This document shows positions 1 to 10,819 of a stretch of DNA of 64,000 bases, piece after piece (the first letter of the stretch is position 1; each line of letters starts with the position of its first letter). The stretch spans positions 15,890,001 through 15,954,000 of the forward strand of contig JAFFJZ010000001.1 in the NCBI GenBank assembly GCA_018340375.1, given 5' to 3'. This stretch comes from Gonatopus flavifemur. Taxonomy: Eukaryota > Arthropoda > Insecta > Hymenoptera > Dryinidae. Both the position numbers and the translations under genes were made by a program. The notes beneath the pieces were generated by a model that was not told the DNA's origin, ran no database searches, and saw only the letters and a list, made by a program, of their open reading frames with translations.

Positions 1-162
1 CTTCCTCATAAGTAGTTTGTGTTTCATAATCTCAGGTCCAAGAAAAATGACACATATTTGACGTTCGGGTCTTCCAAGAACATCTACAGATGTGTATCCA
101 AAATATTTGAGTGAGTCAATTAGGATTAATGTTTTATGAGAACTTCTCTCGAGAGAGAGAAC
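1..162 (-). CDS. Candidate internal exon running off the left edge
   Basis: An uninterrupted minus-strand frame of 54 codons runs from 162 to the window edge. Just upstream on that strand is a pyrimidine-rich TTCTTATTATTCGTAG, a plausible 3' splice site, and the in-frame TAG of that site is the nearest stop. The peptide has mixed protein-like composition, including SLKYFGYTSVDVLGRPERQ and ICVIFLGPEIMKHK. I do not recognise the family. About 54 open codons are not common by chance at this base composition, but the evidence is only an open frame plus an acceptor. It may be an exon of a host gene lying mainly to the left, or a transposon fragment. Confidence 0.38.
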
Positions 163-1080
163 CTACGAATAATAAGAATTTTTCATTGCTCAACAAAAAT
201 CGAATTCATCATCATACAACTCGTCCAAAGATTAATATCCTTTGTAACATATAAGGAATTCAGTTGAGAATTCCTAATACATTCAAGTGAAAATGAAAGG
301 TCCAGGGAAAGTATGAGACATGTTGAAAACATTCTTTCTTCCCTCAGGTAGTCATTCGAAACATTGTAGAAACATAAAATCATCCAATTCAAATGTCTTT
401 TCGAATATATGTATTCAGTATTCAAATGAAAATGAAAGTGCATTAGTAGTATTATGTCAAAATACTTTGGAATGATACTGTATGTGAGTGATAGTTTAGG
501 TCATGGTCACTATTGGATGAATCTTTGTCGGTTGAGGACTTCGATATGAATATCAATAAGATTGAGAAATTTTATCTCCTGCTTTCCCTATGCAAGGTAT
601 TCAGTGTTGACCATCATATGCATACATATTAATTATAATGCAACTTTGATATGACGCAAAGAAAAATTGTAAAAAGTTTTATTTGTTTGTATCGCACAGC
701 TGTTCGTTGTTTTTGAAATGTCTTTTCAAGGCTCAACGGATTGACTGTTTCAAGTAGAAAATGTGCGTTTTCACCACAGATCGTGCAGTGAAAAAATATG
801 TGATTATTGTAAAGATCTGAAGTATGATTAGAGCAGTGAACTTTATGCACACTGAAATGAACACTGGCGAGATTAGTTGCGTCAGAGAGGAATAGTTGAA
901 GGTTGTGTGTTGAAAAGAGGTTAAGATATCCTGACGGGACTTGGATAGCGATTTGGTCGATTAATACTCAAAGAACTCTGTATGATCTGAGCAGAGACAG
1001 AAATATTGGATGGTGTGTATATTCGAAAGAAAAGGGAGTACACCAGGACAATAATATTCGGCTGACGGGATTCAAATATA
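163..1080. other. AT-rich stretch without a recognised gene
   Basis: No repeat termini or recognisable protein were seen apart from the weak candidate exon at 452-538. The open frames here are short and lack support. Confidence 0.5.
452..538 (-). CDS. Weak candidate 3'-terminal exon
   Basis: A minus-strand frame of 28 codons plus TAA follows a possible acceptor (CATATCGAAG at 539-548). The peptide is serine/aspartate-rich (SSTDKDSSNSDHDLNYHSH) and ends in QSILT. The length is well within chance, and it is listed only because its composition resembles the better-supported terminal exon at 6847-6957. No function can be given. Confidence 0.2.
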   Translation of the reverse strand, partial: SSTDKDSSNSDHDLNYHSHTVSFQSILT

Positions 1081-1336
1081 CACTGTAAAAAATTTGTGGA
1101 GTTTTTCTTTACACAGTTGATGGATTCCTTCCCCTCGTCGCGGGGGAATGGTTTTTTTTCCATAAAAAATGAGAGATTTTCCCACCACTTGGAGGAACTA
1201 TTTGGTTCTTCGGGTGTTGAATACCCTACAATTGAAGGGAAAGTCCACCAAATTATGGTGGAAAATTCCCCATCTATGAAGGAACTTTGCTGCCACCATT
1301 TTTTGGGGGAGAATTCCACAATTATTTCTTAGAGTG
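1081..1336. mobile_element. Class 1 MITE, family A, copy 1 (256 bp)
   Basis: Begins CACTGTAAAAAATTTGTGG and ends in AATTATTTCTTAGAGTG, imperfect inverted ends, flanked by TA at 1079-1080 and 1337-1338. A second copy of exactly the same length lies inverted at 41446-41701, and a broken third copy is at about 26036-27012. Frames inside it are incidental. Confidence 0.8.
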
Positions 1337-1338
1337 TA

Positions 1339-2649
1339 GGATATTTCGGGAGTAGGTAGCCTGGGCCACTTATATTTCTTTGAAAAGTATTGGTGGACAA
1401 ATTTTCGATTTTTTATAGGAAGTGAAGAAAGTGATCTGAGCGATGTATATCCAAATTTAAGGAAAAAAATTGGATCTTCTTTTTTCCAGAGAAATATAGT
1501 GATCTCAAATCTGGAAAACGAGAGTAAATTTTTTTCGTTCCAAGTTTTTCTCGAATAAGAGTGGTAAAACTAAATTTTTATTCTTGATTAGGCAATTAAA
1601 AGGGAGCATCTGAAAATACACTTTAATAAATTCAAGGATAAAATCATTTTTACGAACAATTTTATTTGAAAAAAAATATCAGAGTTTAACATCGGGTGCC
1701 TTGTCGGGTGGCTACAATGTCACCAGATGCGTTTCAATTCGACGTTTTATATCTTTTATGAAGTTTTTATGGGAAACAAGCAATCAAAGTCATGGAGAAT
1801 ATCAATTTTCTCCACAAATCAGGTTCCCACGACTCAAAAAACTCAGATTCCTGTTCATCCCGTTCTGAAATCATGATAATAATTTAACATCCATAAACAA
1901 CAACTTTGATCATTTTTGCATCAGTCTGAGCAGTATTGTGTAGAATAATGGTCCATTCTTTTTATTTTTTATGATGTTGAGTATCGGAGAATTTGTATGC
2001 ATTGAAGTGTTGTGCATCGTCAAAAATTGTTCAAAATCCCACCTGGAATTGTCTGAGAACTCACATGAGAATGAATGAACACTCAGAAGCTCCTAGGAAT
2101 TTTCATGTGAGTTCTTATGGAATCCACCTGAATTTTTTTCCCACGACTCACTGGAGCGAATAGTTTCTGGAGCCTTTGAGATACTGCTAATGTCCTACGA
2201 TTGCAAAGTTTCGAATGGAATGTGTTACAGTAACATCTCTAAAACCTTTTTGAAGTATATGAAACATTCTTGCGATGTTTCAGAAATATTATTTCAACAT
2301 TTAATTCAAAATGTTACAAGGAAGGCACTAGCAGTCCCTGGGAAGTTTCAGAAACGTTTCGTAACATTTTATAAGGGGGTGGAGTACGTTGAAACTGAAT
2401 GAACAGATGCGTTTGATCGTTGATTATATTATGTCCAAGGCTCGCCACATGGATAACTTTCACTTCATAAAATGGTGTTTTCCAATATTTTTCTTTCTTT
2501 CTTCACACTGTGGAAACGTTCTTTCAATAATTAATATATATCAGTTTGGAATTCGATCTAATATGGCATGACTTTGAGATTAATCAATTGTCTTCACTCA
2601 TAATACCATTTACTAATAATCAAATGATGAATGACATGATATTTTTATT
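1339..2649. other. AT-rich stretch with one short hairpin
   Basis: No gene seen. An inverted repeat around TGAGAACTCACATGAGAA (about 2051-2072) pairs with TTTCATGTGAGTTCTTA (about 2101-2117). Frames at 2190-2402 and 2389-2571 lack any supporting signal. Confidence 0.5.
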
Positions 2650-2914
2650 CATACGGAAAAAAAGAAATACTTGCAGCAACTACTTAAATAGTCGATTTTC
2701 GATCATCTACTTAAGCAGTTGCTGCAGCTACTTAGTCAGGACAAGTAACTCGATAGTTGCACAAACTAACGTGAATACCTGAGGTATTTTGAATTAGTTG
2801 AGACAGCTAACGTGTTACTTGTCTTGACTACTAAGTAGCTGCAGCAACTACTCAAGTACATGGTCGAAAATCGACTATTTAAGTAATTGCTGCAACTATT
2901 CTTTTTTCCCCGTG
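2650..2914. repeat. Foldback element built on a GCAGCAACTACTTA word
   Basis: Arms of about 120 bp pair across the element: ACTTAAATAGTCGATTTTCG on the left matches the complement of CGAAAATCGACTATTTAAGT on the right. The ends resemble class 1 (ACGGAAAAAAAG ... CTTTTTTCCCCGTG). The interior repeats degenerate AGTTGCTGCAGCTACTTAG units, similar to the foldback at 56702-56926. A clear TSD was not found. Confidence 0.65.
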
Positions 2915-2996
2915 CTTTATTCACCATATTCATGTTTAATGAAACATCACTACTTCATTAACAAATGAGTGGATTATCTTCGAAATTATGCCACAC

Positions 2997-3260
2997 CCCA
3001 AACAGCAAAATGCTAGAGTGATGCACAGTGAATTTGCAACAACTCTGAGCACCCTATTGTTGAGAATTTGCTGCGCGGTTGCGTTGCCAAATGCGTAGCA
3101 TAACAACATGCTGCAAATTACGAATTTGTCATCATGTTGTTGGAAAGTTGCTCGGATACTTCAAGGCCTCAATCATGTATTCATCAAATGTCTAGCAACA
3201 TTCTAACAATTGGGCAATAACAGTCGAAGAAACGTTGTACAGCAACTTTTGCTGTCTGGG
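2997..3260. mobile_element. Class 2 element with AGCAAC/GTTGCT words
   Basis: Ends are CCCAAACAGCAAAA and TTTTGCTGTCTGGG. The interior is rich in GCAACA/TGTTGC words. Flanking dinucleotides are AC and AG, so the 2-bp duplication seen in other CCC...GGG elements is not matched here. Related word-rich DNA lies at about 5240-5575. Confidence 0.6.
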
Positions 3261-3923
3261 AGTTGGTCGGTTAATTATTTAGAGTGCAGATATTATTTGG
3301 GAACACCTTTGTTTACAAGAATAAGAAGCTTCAAAAAGAGTTCAAAGTTTGGGACATTTTCAGTTCATTTAGGAAAATTTGTGCCATTTCAACCCAAACG
3401 CTTGATTTTTTCTCCAAAATTTGAAAGGAAAGATGAAGCGTTTTGGTCAGAATGCATTCAATTTTCCGATATATTGAAGAATAGAAAAAGAACCACTGAT
3501 CTGTTATTTGCTTGCTTCTGTTTTATTATATCGATATTTATCGTACATTTCAATCGAATTTCGATGCACTCGTTGTTATATCAATAAGAATTATAGTTGA
3601 AGTATTCATTGGCATGCCTCCTGTGATTACATTCATATGCATTTCCTGTTTATATTCATTATTTCAGCTAAAAAGTTGAAGTGATTCAATGGAGTGATGA
3701 AAGAATGCGTCGTTGGTAGCACATTATTACAGAAATGATATGTTTGGAATTATTATGCAATGGGCAAAAGTGGAATTCTGTGCGGGAAAAGATTCAATTT
3801 CATTGTGTTAACAGTTATTTGTAGGTTTCACTGATGAATTTCGTTGAAAAATCCGTAATTCATTATTAGTCGATAAACCAACCTACTGAAAAACATCTTA
3901 CGGAGGGAAGAAGATGATCGTTA
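3261..3923. other. No gene recognised
   Basis: Contains a 125-codon frame (3210-3587) that starts inside the preceding repeat, has no recognisable domain and no supporting splice signal. Nothing else seen. Confidence 0.4.
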
Positions 3924-4282
3924 CACGCAAAAAAAGGGTTACTACAAACAATATTCCGAAGGAGCATAGAAGTCGTAAATAAAAACTTGAAGAGTTTCTT
4001 ACGAACTCCAGAGTTTAGAATGAGTTCTCGCAGAATTCTCCCCACGAAATTTGTGCTTTATGAGTCATTATGCTTTATAAAGAAGTGCATGTAAGATTAT
4101 GTATTATATTTCATTATAAAAATTACTACACGCTCTAGTGAAGGGTAACAGAATTCTATTATTGATTGATAGAAAGTATAATAATTTGAATGATGAAATA
4201 TGATACATAACTTTACAATGTGAGCGTGTTTTCACTTTGATGTGAAATTTAGTAGTTTTTTAAGGTAACTTTTTCTTGCGTG
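3924..4282. mobile_element. Class 1 MITE with CACGC ends
   Basis: CACGCAAAAAAAGGGTTACT at the left pairs with GGTAACTTTTTCTTGCGTG at the right, flanked by TA on both sides (3922-3923 and 4283-4284). Non-coding, 359 bp. Confidence 0.72.
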
Positions 4283-4485
4283 TAGAGAATTTTATACATT
4301 CTCATAAGATTTTATAAGAATTCATGCTTTTATAGCGGTATTTGTTCCTTTAGATTGTTACGAGATTTCATGAGATCTGTTATGAGTTTCTATGAAACGC
4401 TTTCCATCGTCTGGGAATGTTCTCAACATATCACATCAATTTCCTACTACCTATGAACATGGAATGTATCCGTAATGCGTTAATA

Positions 4486-4730
4486 CCAAAGTAACACAAG
4501 AATTTGTCGTTATTTTTCACTTTGAATTCACTTCTTCGAACTGAAAACATCGTTTGAAGAATGTACTGCGAGATTTTTGGTCTCTAATAACTGAATATTG
4601 TGTTGTTGGAACACTAATTCGTTTCAATAAACGATCCAAACACCTACAACATTCATTTAGAAGTTCTAAGCGTGCTCGTAGGATTTTCGAAACACGTTCT
4701 TAGCATTTTTATTCTACTGTGTTGCTTGGG
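4486..4730. mobile_element. Class 2 element, family S, copy 1
   Basis: Ends are CCAAAGTAACACAAG (one change from CCCAAG) and GTGTTGCTTGGG, with TA directly repeated at 4484-4485 and 4731-4732. The interior shares GTAGGATTTTCGAAACACG and TTCTTAGCATTTTTA with the other S copies. Confidence 0.75.
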
Positions 4731-5166
4731 TAGTTTCAAAATCGCCAATTTTCACGGGGATCAAATTCGCCATATGTTATTTTTCGGTTAGTTGAAATCT
4801 GGTCGAAAATTAGGCTCTTTACGGTTTTGACCAGATGTTAATGAAAAACAATTATCATAAAATGATTGATTTTATACTGTTTACTACTGAAAAGTTTTCC
4901 AAAAGTAACGGTCTTCCTAATGATCAGTTTTGGATAAAAAACTAAATGTTGACCAAATATTGATTAGAAAGTAACGTTCGCCTATATGAAGTGAAGAGTT
5001 GTATGTTTCGGTATTTTCTGATCGAAAACTATAAAAAAACAACCATAAATTTACAAAAAATAAAGAATTTACCGGGGTGCATAAGAATATTCTCAAACAG
5101 CACCACAGTTCAAGATGAGTTCATAAAAAATATTTCAAGGGCAACGAGAATTCATAAAGGATGCTT

Positions 5167-5225
5167 CCCAAGTAACACAAGAAGTAAGTACTAGGACATT
5201 CTTAGAACTTCTTGTGTTACTTGGG
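5167..5225. mobile_element. Minimal 59-bp family S element
   Basis: A nearly pure hairpin: CCCAAGTAACACAAGAAGT is repeated as its exact complement at the other end, with about 20 bp of loop. Flanked by TT on each side (5165-5166 and 5226-5227). It is the smallest complete element in the window. Confidence 0.8.
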
Positions 5226-5600
5226 TTCATGCATACATGAGTGACTGCTGTGCTGTTTGGGTTGCTGTAATGCGACAATGTCACAGTAATGCCGTAGTAA
5301 TATTTTAAGACATCTTGAAGACGTCAGTGCTGTGTGGTTAGTACCCATACAACAAAAGTTGCTGTGCAACCATCACTCTTATGTTGTTTCTTAAATTCCC
5401 AGCAACACGACAACAACTCGAGCGAAAATCCCAGATTCACAGCATATTGTATATTTTATTTGGCGACGCAACGTCCCTGCAAATTGCTTTAAACTGTGGT
5501 TGTGTGTTTCCAACAATTTGCCGCATATTTGCTCAGCACTTTGCTGTTAGGGTACTCCTCAGAGACGCTTTATTATAAACGTTGTTGAAGTTGGGGATGA
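5226..5600. repeat. Degenerate GTTGCTG/CAACA word-rich DNA
   Basis: Contains TGCTGTTTGGGTTGCTG, CAACAAAAGTTGCTGTGC and CAGCAACACGACAACAAC, resembling the interior and ends of the element at 2997-3260. Ends are too eroded to delimit. Confidence 0.45.
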
Positions 5601-6846
5601 GCGATGTCTGCAAACATCGGTGTTTTTATGTATAATTCTTATCGAATTTAATAAAAAGATCAATGGGAACTAATTCTTTTACATAGAAAGCATTGATCTT
5701 CCCAGACATCAGCAATTCCTATTCAAAATTTAAATTGTATGACAAAACGAATTTAGAATAGAATAAGATTGGAAAAATGTTGACCTAATTCATCGGTATC
5801 AAGAGAAATATATCGAAGGTTTCACTCCGAATCGAACGGTTTAAAAATCCTTCTTTCTTTTTTATTTCCTCAATTTTTTTGACGTTATTCAGTATCTATC
5901 AAAAAACCTTGACCGGGGTGAAATTTGAGATATTTTGATTACCCGTTCAAAAGATATCAAATTAAAAAAATCGCTTCTCCTATTTTTCTTCCTCATAACT
6001 TTCTTGATAATGGTCTGAATTAAAAATTTGTTTACAACATTTTCTCTTATTCATGTATTTTCAGAAGAAAAAACACAAAATAGTTATTCAAAGTGCTGTT
6101 CAAAATGATTTTAAAGTTTTAAACTTTAATTCTTATTTTTAAAAGTGATTGCATATCTTGTTTTTTCTGAAAATCTCCTATCACAAATTCCTCTTTTTTC
6201 AACAATTTTAAACCCCGTTCTAATTGTAGGATCTTGGAAGTTACTATTTTTTTGCGATTTTTGAAAATTTGACAAATTTTTTTTTCTATTAATTATTACG
6301 AATACCAATTTTTGTCCTTGTGTTCTCTTTTTTAACTTATTTTGAATAATTTTGTATGCTTTTTCATTGGTTAACAGGCGTTTGAAATCAACAATTACTC
6401 ATTAAGGTTGTTATATAAACAAAAAATCTCAAATATCAGCAGGAAGGATTTTTTTAATCATAATTTGAAATTGAGGTAATAAAAAAGAATATTTCAAACT
6501 GTATAATTTGGCATAGATTTCCAATATACTAGGTTCATATTTTTTGAATGATGAGAAAATCTAATTCCAACTGGATAACCATGTTAATTCTTTTTAATAA
6601 AAAAAAAAACACTGTCCGATCACGGTACGGCAAAGTTGCATTGTTTGAAGAATCAAATCTTGAATTTTGAAGCAGATGTCTTCACATTTTATTTTTAATT
6701 TTTTGCATAAACAATTCAAAGTTGAACGACATTTGAAGTATGGAAACATATATATATATATATATATATTCTGGTATTTTCATATTACATTTTATATTCG
6801 CTTATAAATTCGTTTTGACAAACGATTTAACCTGCAACAATATTCA
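5601..6846. other. Very AT-rich stretch
   Basis: No gene or element ends recognised. Includes homopolymer runs and the (TA)n run listed separately. If the minus-strand exons at 6847-7584 are real, this would be their 3' side; no single poly(A) signal stands out. Confidence 0.5.
6748..6770. repeat. (TA)n microsatellite
   Basis: About eleven uninterrupted TA units. Confidence 0.9.
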
Positions 6847-6957
6847 TCATACTGTATCACGATCGTTACTGGAATCACTATCCGTATGAAAAATCGTCTT
6901 CAGTTCTTCGTCCAGTTTTCCTTTCACTTTTCTATGACGCCTACTTTCGTTCATCTT
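6847..6957 (-). CDS. Candidate 3'-terminal coding exon
   Basis: On the minus strand a long pyrimidine-rich tract (TTTTCTACTCACATTCCTTC, then CGTCTTCCCTTTC) leads into AAATGAG, a good 3' splice acceptor. After it come 36 codons and a TGA. The peptide is strongly charged and hydrophilic: a basic part (MNESRRHRKVKGKLDEEL) followed by an acidic serine-rich tail (HTDSDSSNDRDTV). It looks like the cytoplasmic C-terminus of a larger protein. The final T-V could be a PDZ-type ligand, which is inference. The acceptor needs a phase-0 donor upstream; the candidate at 8328-8389 would supply one. Family unknown. Confidence 0.42.
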   Translation of the reverse strand, partial: KMNESRRHRKVKGKLDEELKTIFHTDSDSSNDRDTV

Positions 6958-7419
6958 CTCATTTGAAAGGGAAGACGGAAGGAATGTGAGTAGAAAATGA
7001 ATTGAGTTCTATCGACGAATAACCAAAGCGAACAGTAAAAATCAAAAGTTTCATCTCCGGATTTATCAAATTTCAGGTTTTTTATTTTACATGAAACGAA
7101 AAATATGTATATAAGATTCAATTCATATTATACAATTACAATTCGTATATCGGTTGAATAAGAACTATGCTGTGCCAAATAAGACAGTATGGATTCATAT
7201 GCACTTAATTTTCTTTGTTTACCACCATTCAAAATTTTCATTCACTCGTTTTATTGCGTTAAATTCAACATAAACTGATACAATAAGAATCCCCCGTGAT
7301 TTCCAGTCTCATCAATGTGTCATAATACAAGTAAAAAAAATTGTTTTCATATGAAATTACTTTTGAAATGGTCTTGATCTTTGATTTGTATCAGTAACAG
7401 AGCGAGACATTAACTTCGT

Positions 7420-7584
7420 TCATCTGTCTTTGTCCTCCCCGGTTGGTTTGAAAATATACGCTGGTTCTTCAAATGAAAGTCTCGAGGAATGAGCTGTCGA
7501 GGTCACTGTGGCGAAATTGGAAAACATATTGGCACTAGAGATTCCGGAGGTCCCAGGTCGACTGTGAACTGTAGTGGATTTCAT
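7420..7584 (-). CDS. Candidate terminal exon or 54-residue small ORF
   Basis: An ATG at 7582-7584 opens 54 codons ending in TGA at 7420-7422 on the minus strand, in DNA clearly richer in GC than its surroundings. The peptide is Ser/Thr-rich and hydrophilic (TVHSRPGTSGISSANMFSNF, then SSRLSFEEPAYIFKPTGED), typical of a disordered tail. A stop lies two codons before the ATG. Coding could instead begin at an acceptor CACTACAG (exon right end 7568), making it an alternative last exon. I could not join it in frame to the exon at 6847-6957, so they would be alternative 3' ends or separate genes. Function unknown. Confidence 0.38.
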   Translation of the reverse strand: MKSTTVHSRPGTSGISSANMFSNFATVTSTAHSSRLSFEEPAYIFKPTGEDKDR

Positions 7585-7585
7585 T

Positions 7586-8327
7586 TTTCAACAGTTTTGT
7601 AATAATTTTGATTTTAATTTCTCTTCTCTCCAGATGTGCAAATTCACATTATTATTGTGAAGAAGAAGAATAATACACATAAGTGTATGTTGTGCTTCGA
7701 TGAACAAGTATACCGTGATGTCTTTGACTCACTTTTGAACTGATTTTATTATAACTATTCAATATTCATCATTCAAATAACATACTGATGGAAAGCTTAG
7801 AAACATTCTAAACGACAATTGTGAAATTTTCTACCAAAACAATGGTAGCTGCAAAAACTTTCATGGATGACTTTTTCCCATGATTTGGTACAGTTGTGGA
7901 ACATCTCTTATTGTTTATGAATTCACCACTGAAATGAGGATAAATTATTTCTCATTCTTTTTTAATTGTATTGTAAGATATGTAGATATTGATACTTGAA
8001 AAAAAAACTGATCAGAATCGCGACTGATAGAATAGATAGAGAGGATTAAATGATAATTGACAGTTACTTATAATGATTATTTTAGTGTTGACATGATAAA
8101 TTTTTTTCTTATTATACAGAGTATTACTTGTGATAATCACGTCAACAATGAAATAGTGTGAGAGTATCAGTTTCTGACTTTGCTCTTTGGTGCGTCACTA
8201 GAATGTGCTAATAAAAATACAAAAAAATAATATTATTGATTATAAATCGTTGGTATAAAGTCTTTACAAATGTACTGAAAATTCGAAAGAATAAAATATA
8301 ATAGAATGAAACGAAACAAAACTCAAC
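7586..8327. other. AT-rich stretch, no gene seen
   Basis: Nothing recognisable. It would be an intron if the flanking minus-strand candidate exons are real. Confidence 0.45.
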
Positions 8328-8389
8328 CAGAAGGTTCTTTGCGTGTTCATTATTCATAAGTGCTTGGTTGGAATTTGATCGCGGTTGTA
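8328..8389 (-). CDS. Weak candidate internal exon
   Basis: A minus-strand stretch of 20 codons (QPRSNSNQALMNNEHAKNLL) lies between a possible acceptor (GTTCGGATATAG) and a non-consensus donor (CTG/GTTGAG). Its donor phase fits the acceptor at 6957. Short and unsupported by homology. Confidence 0.22.
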
Positions 8390-8757
8390 CTATATCCGAA
8401 CAGGTAATCATTAAGAAACACGTGTCTCAGCAAAAGCAATGATGTTACGTACTCGAACGATTTTGTCAATACGTTATATGATTTCAATCATTAATAATCA
8501 TTTTCACGTTCATTCTCTTTTTTCCGTGACCTTGACATCTTTCGAACATTATTCCAACAGGATTTCGATATAGATTGCACCCGGAATAATAATTTACTTA
8601 AATATGCACCTAGTAGACATTTAATTGCATCCAATAAAATTTTACTTTTTTGAGTCAATTTATTCGGATGAAATACATATTTTATTTGATCCAATTAAAA
8701 CTCTACTAGATTCAGATTCTAAAATAACTTCAGTTGAGTCAAATAAAGTTCACCCTG
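8390..8757. other. No gene recognised
   Basis: AT-rich. A short minus-strand basic peptide (MSRSRKKENERENDY, around 8492-8540) is open but unsupported. Confidence 0.4.
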
Positions 8758-9054
8758 CTAAAAATGCCAGGCAGAACCGTACAGAAAATTGTTGTCAGAC
8801 TTTAAACGGCTTCCTTCCCAGGTAATCCGGGCCAAAACTGACAAACTTTCTACCAGACTGAGTTCGGAATTATCAACTTGGAATATCCTGTCAAAAACTG
8901 ATGAAAAATTTCCTGTCAGGTTTTGACAAGGTACAATATAGTGATTCCGGACCAAATGGGGTAGAAAATTTGTCTGGTTTTGCCTGGATTACCTGAGAAA
9001 GAAACCGTTCAAAGCCCGACCACAATTTTCTGTCCGGTCCTGCCTGGCATTTAG
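8758..9054. mobile_element. Foldback containing a second hairpin element
   Basis: Outer arms of about 60 bp: TAAAAATGCCAGGCAGAACC on the left pairs with the complement at 9035-9054. Inside, CCCAGGTAATCCGGG (from 8817) pairs with GGATTACCTGAG (to 8996), with a word-rich interior of CTGTCAGGTTTTGACA type. The inner flanks are TT and AA, so its TSD is not confirmed. Confidence 0.6.
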
Positions 9055-9559
9055 ATCAGAGCAGTCAATCCGAAATAAATTCAAATATAAATTTATTTGG
9101 TTTGTCCATTGAATAGTACATATGTGTTTTGAAATGGAACATTTTCTCAGTGCATTTGGAAAGCCAAAATGATTATCCTTCTTGTATTTGAAACAAGTAA
9201 TATTGAATCGAAACAACCTTTTCTCTATGTAAATTTAAGACAGTTGACGCTAGTTTGAAAGTTTGTTAGAGAAGTTGAAAAATACTGTAGTAATTAACGA
9301 AAACATGGCTTTCTTATATTGTAGTTCATAAAATTTCGACTCTTGTATCCTATTGGTCAACTTCGAGAAACTGAAAGCTCACTGATTACAGGGACGAGGT
9401 GATCACTGTCACTCAGTGCTTATCAATTGTGAGATCAGTGAATAACGACTCGTTTTTGCAGTGAAAATGTCGCTGATTCAAGTATTGAGAAGTACTTCTA
9501 ACTCCACAACCAGTGATTGTCCAATGATTATGCAGGTAGATTTCACTAATTCCATATAA

Positions 9560-9585
9560 CAGTCCATTCAAAAAGTCCATAGGAT
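9560..9585. repeat. 5' terminal inverted repeat of the mariner
   Basis: Begins CAGTCCATTCAAAAAGTCC. It matches the complement of 10794-10819 with about five mismatches. Confidence 0.8.
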
Positions 9586-9735
9586 GACACATAGATGGCG
9601 TTACTAGAATTTTTCCCATATGATTTTCATTTAGTACTAACCTTCAAACGATACATGTTTAATTTTGATAGCAATCTGACTATTGATTCGTGAGTTATAG
9701 CATTTTGTATGAAGCAACTTTTGTTATTGAAAAAA

Positions 9736-10753
9736 ATGGGAAAAAATAAATTTCGAGTTTTGATAAAGCATTGCTTTTTGATGAAAACAAAATATAGTGG
9801 AAACCAAACAATGGCTTGATAAACATTATCCGGGCTCTGCTCCATCGAGACAAATGGTAGAGAAGTGGATTGCTAAATTTAAACGTGGTCGTACCAGCAC
9901 AAATGGCGCAGAGCACAGCGGACGCCCAAATGAGGCTGCTATTCCAGAAAACATAAAAAAAAAAATTCACAAATTGGTTATGAACGATCGCAAATTGAAG
10001 GTGCACGAGCTAGCTAACGTTGTAAAGATATCGGATGGTAGTGTTTTTACCATTTCACACGAAGATTTGGGTATGCGAAGGTTCTGTGCAAAGTGGGTGC
10101 CGCGTGAGCTCACAGTCGACCAAAAACAACAACGAATTGATGGTTCAGAGGAGTGTTTGGCGCTGTTAAATCGCAATAAAATCGAATTCTATCGTCGACA
10201 TGTGACAATGGATGAAACATGGCTTCACCATCACACACCAGAATCCAAAAGATAGTGAGCTGAGTGGACAGCAGTCGACGAATCAAATCCAAAGCGAGCA
10301 AAGACGCAACAGTCGGCCGGTATGGTGATGGCTGTATTTAGGGATGCTAAGGGAATAATATTAATCGATTATCTCCAAAAAGGAACCACTATCAACAGCG
10401 ACTATTACTGTGAACTTTTGGATCGATTGAAGGCTGAAATCGCAAAGAAACGGCCACATTTGCGTAAGAAAAAAGTGTTGTTTCACCAAGACAATGCATC
10501 GTGTCAGAAATCGATGAAAATGATGGCAAAATTGAATGAATTGGACTTCGGATTGTTTACCCACCCACCGTATTCTCCAGATTTAGTCCTCAGCGACTTT
10601 TTCCTGTTTTCAGATCTCAAGAGAATGCTTGCTGGACAGAAATTCAAGTCCAATGATGAAGTAATCGCTGAAACCGAGGCATATTTTGAAGAGGAAGAGA
10701 AATCGTACTATAAAAGTGGTATCGAAAAGTTGGAAAATCACTATGTTGAATAA
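9736..10753 (+). pseudogene. Mariner transposase pseudogene (D,D34D)
   Basis: A mariner transposase, which cuts and joins element ends using three aspartates. Reading begins at ATG 9736 (MGKNKFRVLIKHCF). One extra A in the run 9784-9787 shifts the frame, and the protein continues as VETKQWLDKHYPGSAP from 9797. An N-terminal helix-turn-helix region is followed by MDETW (first Asp at 10211), HQDNAS (second Asp at 10490) and HPPYSPDLVLSDFF (third Asp at 10595). There are 34 residues between the last two Asp, the mariner signature. Two adjacent in-frame stops, TAG 10253-10255 and TGA 10256-10258, sit where family members usually have Q-S. Frame is otherwise open to TAA 10751-10753. The catalytic triad is intact, so decay is recent, but no active protein is made without correction. 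Confidence 0.93.
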
Positions 10754-10793
10754 TAAAATCGAGTTTTGTCAAACTTTTGTTTTTTTCTTACTT

Positions 10794-10819
10794 ATCCTAC
10801 GGACATATTGAATGACCTG
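10794..10819. repeat. 3' terminal inverted repeat of the mariner
   Basis: ATCCTACGGACATATTGAAT and following bases mirror 9560-9585. Confidence 0.8.

Larger units (their letters stand above)
9560..10819 (+). mobile_element. Nearly full-length mariner element, inactivated
   Basis: A 1.26-kb element with imperfect 26-bp terminal inverted repeats, 9560-9585 and 10794-10819; both inner parts carry GTCCRTAGGAT. It encloses a complete but broken D,D34D transposase. The length is normal for mariner. An exact flanking TA pair could not be fixed, because the outermost bases have diverged. Confidence 0.88.

Noticed and set aside
921..1319. 132-codon minus-strand frame with a similar peptide at 41435-41677 (KKWWQQSSFIDGEFST and KKCWSQSSSIDGQFFT)
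   Set aside because: Both lie mostly in copies of the same 256-bp inverted-repeat MITE. The peptide similarity follows from nucleotide similarity; the third copy is broken and no start, domain or expression signal is seen.
8817..8996. Inner CCCAGGTAATCC hairpin as a further example of the 2-bp duplication class
   Set aside because: Flanks are TT and AA, and the right end is eroded, so it does not support the rule and was not counted.
9797..10255. Separate 152-codon gene starting at GTG 9797
   Set aside because: It is the middle of the mariner transposase, opened by a frameshift upstream and closed by an internal stop.
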